Source: Deltaproteobacteria bacterium
Lineage (GTDB): Bacteria > Desulfobacterota_B > Binatia > UBA9968
NCBI GenBank assembly: GCA_005879255.1
Contig: VBKY01000480.1
Location: forward strand, 1 to 7,231
Direction of reading: 5' to 3'
DNA: 7,231 nucleotides
Under the pieces are notes generated by a model that was not told the DNA's origin, made no database searches, and saw only the letters and a program-made list of their open reading frames with translations. Within the stretch, counting starts at the first letter, position 1; every line of letters starts with the position of its first letter. The translations under genes were made by a program, and so were the position numbers. Shown here piece by piece: positions 6,493 through 7,231 of the stretch.

Positions 6493-7023
6493 TCATTCCC
6501 CAGCATCAAGATCTGGAACACTCTTTCCACCCCAAGTCGTTTCATACACACCGCGTCGTAAATAGGCATGAAAGCTGGAATGGGGCCAGTCCACAACCTT
6601 CTGCACCCAGCCATGCTTAACCGGGTTCCAATGAATGTAGTCCGCGTGGTGCTTCAAATCCTCTTCGTCTCGAATGAGATGTTCCCAGAAACGCCGTTGC
6701 CATAATCCTCGTTCGCCTCTCTTTATCCGGCTGGGTGAGAGTCGTTCTCCCTTCTGTATGGAGCGGGAGAAAGCTCCTTTGACCAAGCCCCACCGCGTGG
6801 AGAAGTCAGAATCCCCACGAGGCAAAGTCCAGATACAATGCAAATGATCCGGTAGGATAACCGCGGCATCGATCCGAAACGAGTGCGCGGCCTGCACGGC
6901 GCGCATCGCGGCGCGCAGTGCATCGACCTCATCGACCAGCAAACGATTCCCGTTTCGCTCGGCCAGGTTGACGGTGAAGAACCAGGTCGCGCCCGGTACG
7001 TACGCACGCCGGTATTGCGTCAT
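6493..7023 (-). CDS. REP-associated tyrosine transposase (RAYT, TnpA-REP / Y1 transposase)
   Basis: The 176-residue protein is a compact single-domain member of the IS200/IS605-like Y1 transposases that act on REP hairpins. It shows the HUH-type metal-binding HLH at residues 60-62 in LPDHLHCIWTLP, the RAYT motif LWQRRFWEHLIRDEEDL at about 107-123, and the likely catalytic Tyr129 in ADYIHWNPVKHG, which would form a transient 5'-phosphotyrosine link with single-stranded DNA. The opening YRRAYVPGATWFFTVNL is typical and supports the ATG at 7023, although no clear ribosome site precedes it. Length fits the usual 150-230. REP hairpins flank it at both ends in inverted orientation: one 7 bp past its stop, one 23 bp upstream of its start. 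It is the only minus-strand protein gene here and lies just downstream of a group II intron 3' end on the same strand. All key residues are present, so it appears intact. Confidence 0.94.
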   Translation of the reverse strand: MTQYRRAYVPGATWFFTVNLAERNGNRLLVDEVDALRAAMRAVQAAHSFRIDAAVILPDHLHCIWTLPRGDSDFSTRWGLVKGAFSRSIQKGERLSPSRIKRGERGLWQRRFWEHLIRDEEDLKHHADYIHWNPVKHGWVQKVVDWPHSSFHAYLRRGVYETTWGGKSVPDLDAGE

Positions 7024-7046
7024 TTAAGTTTGGCCAACAGAAAAGA

Positions 7047-7080
7047 GATGCGGTTCCCTTCAGTCACCGCCATCCTACGT
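7047..7080 (-). repeat. REP hairpin, right copy, upstream of the RAYT gene
   Basis: Read on the minus strand it begins ACGTAGGATGGCGGTGAC and ends GGGAACCGCATC, matching the left REP apart from one inserted G and two substitutions. The stem is GATGCGGT (7047-7054) against ACCGCCATC (7066-7074) with one bulged base, and the GTAG motif is at 7075-7078 on the complementary strand. It sits 23 bp upstream of the RAYT start, so it may influence expression of that gene as well as serving as a recognition site. Confidence 0.88.
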
Positions 7081-7085
7081 AACCT

Positions 7086-7231
7086 GTCGGAGTAGGAATC
7101 ATGGTCGCCCACAACCCCCTCCACGGATCCGGACGTGCAGCATTGCTGCACCCGGCTCTTGCCTTAGGTAATAACGCCAAAGCGCTGCCAAGGATAAGGG
7201 TGACAAACGTGAGTTTGCGGGACCCAGCGAG
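7086..7231 (-). mobile_element. Group II intron, 3' end (domains V and VI), truncated by window edge
   Basis: On the minus strand, 7158 to 7126 folds as a 33-nt domain V: GAGCCGG pairs with CCGGATC, the upper helix GTGCAGC pairs with GCTGCAC, and a two-base GT bulge separates them on the 3' side; the AGC catalytic triad is at positions 2-4. Immediately after it, 7125 to 7086 folds as domain VI with a GCGA (GNRA-type) loop at 7105-7108 and a bulged branch-point-like A (complement of 7093) eight bases from the end. The intron ends with AC, as expected, at 7086. The third domain V pair is G-A rather than the usual G-U, so catalytic competence is uncertain. The intron-encoded reverse transcriptase and 5' end would lie beyond 7231. 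Orientation places the RAYT unit in the 3' exon. Confidence 0.82.
7126..7158 (-). ncRNA. Group II intron domain V catalytic hairpin
   Basis: This 33-nt hairpin has the GAGCCGG...GCACGTCCGG signature of bacterial group II introns: lower helix of seven positions with one mismatch, a two-base bulge, and a seven-pair upper helix closed by AAT. Domain V carries the AGC triad that binds the catalytic metals for splicing. The hairpin is one base shorter than the common 34-nt form. Confidence 0.8.

Larger units (their letters stand above)
6453..7080. mobile_element. REP-RAYT-REP unit (REPtron-like), 628 bp
   Basis: One intact RAYT gene is bounded by two inverted REP hairpins, which together define a compact unit whose ends coincide with the inverted-repeat boundaries. 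The RAYT family is known to bind and cleave REP sequences with a GTAG tetranucleotide next to the hairpin, and both features are seen here. Whether the whole unit moves or only the REPs spread through the genome cannot be told from this window. No target-site duplication is evident. Confidence 0.75.

Noticed and set aside
6883..7095. Small plus-strand open frame opposite the RAYT start and crossing the right REP
   Set aside because: Antisense shadow of the transposase gene, with no ribosome site or family resemblance.
7100..7231. Open minus-strand frames through the window end, for example one ending with CGRP at a TGA near 7100
   Set aside because: The frames run through domains V and VI of the group II intron; the RNA folding explains the sequence and no reverse transcriptase motif is visible in this short part.

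Overview
This 7.2-kb window looks like a metagenome-derived or little-studied soil/sediment bacterium of moderately high GC. The gene types resemble what is found in uncultured lineages such as Binatota, Rokubacteria or deltaproteobacteria: a phthalate-dihydrodiol-dehydrogenase-like oxidoreductase, a LigJ-like amidohydrolase, an orphan molybdenum hydroxylase large subunit, and abundant small palindromic elements. The lineage is an inference from gene style; no marker gene is present.

Layout, left to right. Positions 1-873 (+) hold the C-terminal three quarters of a Gfo/Idh/MocA oxidoreductase cut by the window edge. The 207-bp gap after it (874-1080) carries a 90-bp MITE/REP-like element with terminal inverted repeats. 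Positions 1081-2061 (+) encode a metal-dependent amidohydrolase resembling 4-oxalomesaconate hydratase (LigJ). Positions 2183-4129 (+) encode a FecR/DUF6600-type lipoprotein with a glutamine-rich tail. A perfect 41-bp tandem duplication near its 3' end shifts the frame, replaces the Gln-rich end with an Asn/Ser-rich one, and makes the gene run into a 68-bp heptad-based palindrome. Positions 4222-6453 (+) encode the molybdopterin-binding subunit of a xanthine dehydrogenase-family enzyme; no FeS or FAD subunit is in view.

The right end is a nested mobile region. A minus-strand RAYT (REP-associated tyrosine transposase, 6493-7023) is bracketed by two near-identical REP hairpins in inverted orientation (6453-6485 and 7047-7080), each with a GTAG tetranucleotide at the base of the stem. 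The left REP begins on the last base of the molybdenum-enzyme stop codon. Five bases outside the right REP lies the 3' end of a minus-strand group II intron (domains V and VI, 7086-7158), whose body continues past the window end.

The first two enzymes could belong to one aromatic-acid pathway (phthalate/protocatechuate 4,5-cleavage type), and a molybdenum hydroxylase would fit catabolism of aromatic or N-heterocyclic compounds; this is inference from family resemblance. I see no defence system or wholly new gene system. The most informative signals are the frameshifting duplication and the REP-RAYT-REP unit abutted by a group II intron.
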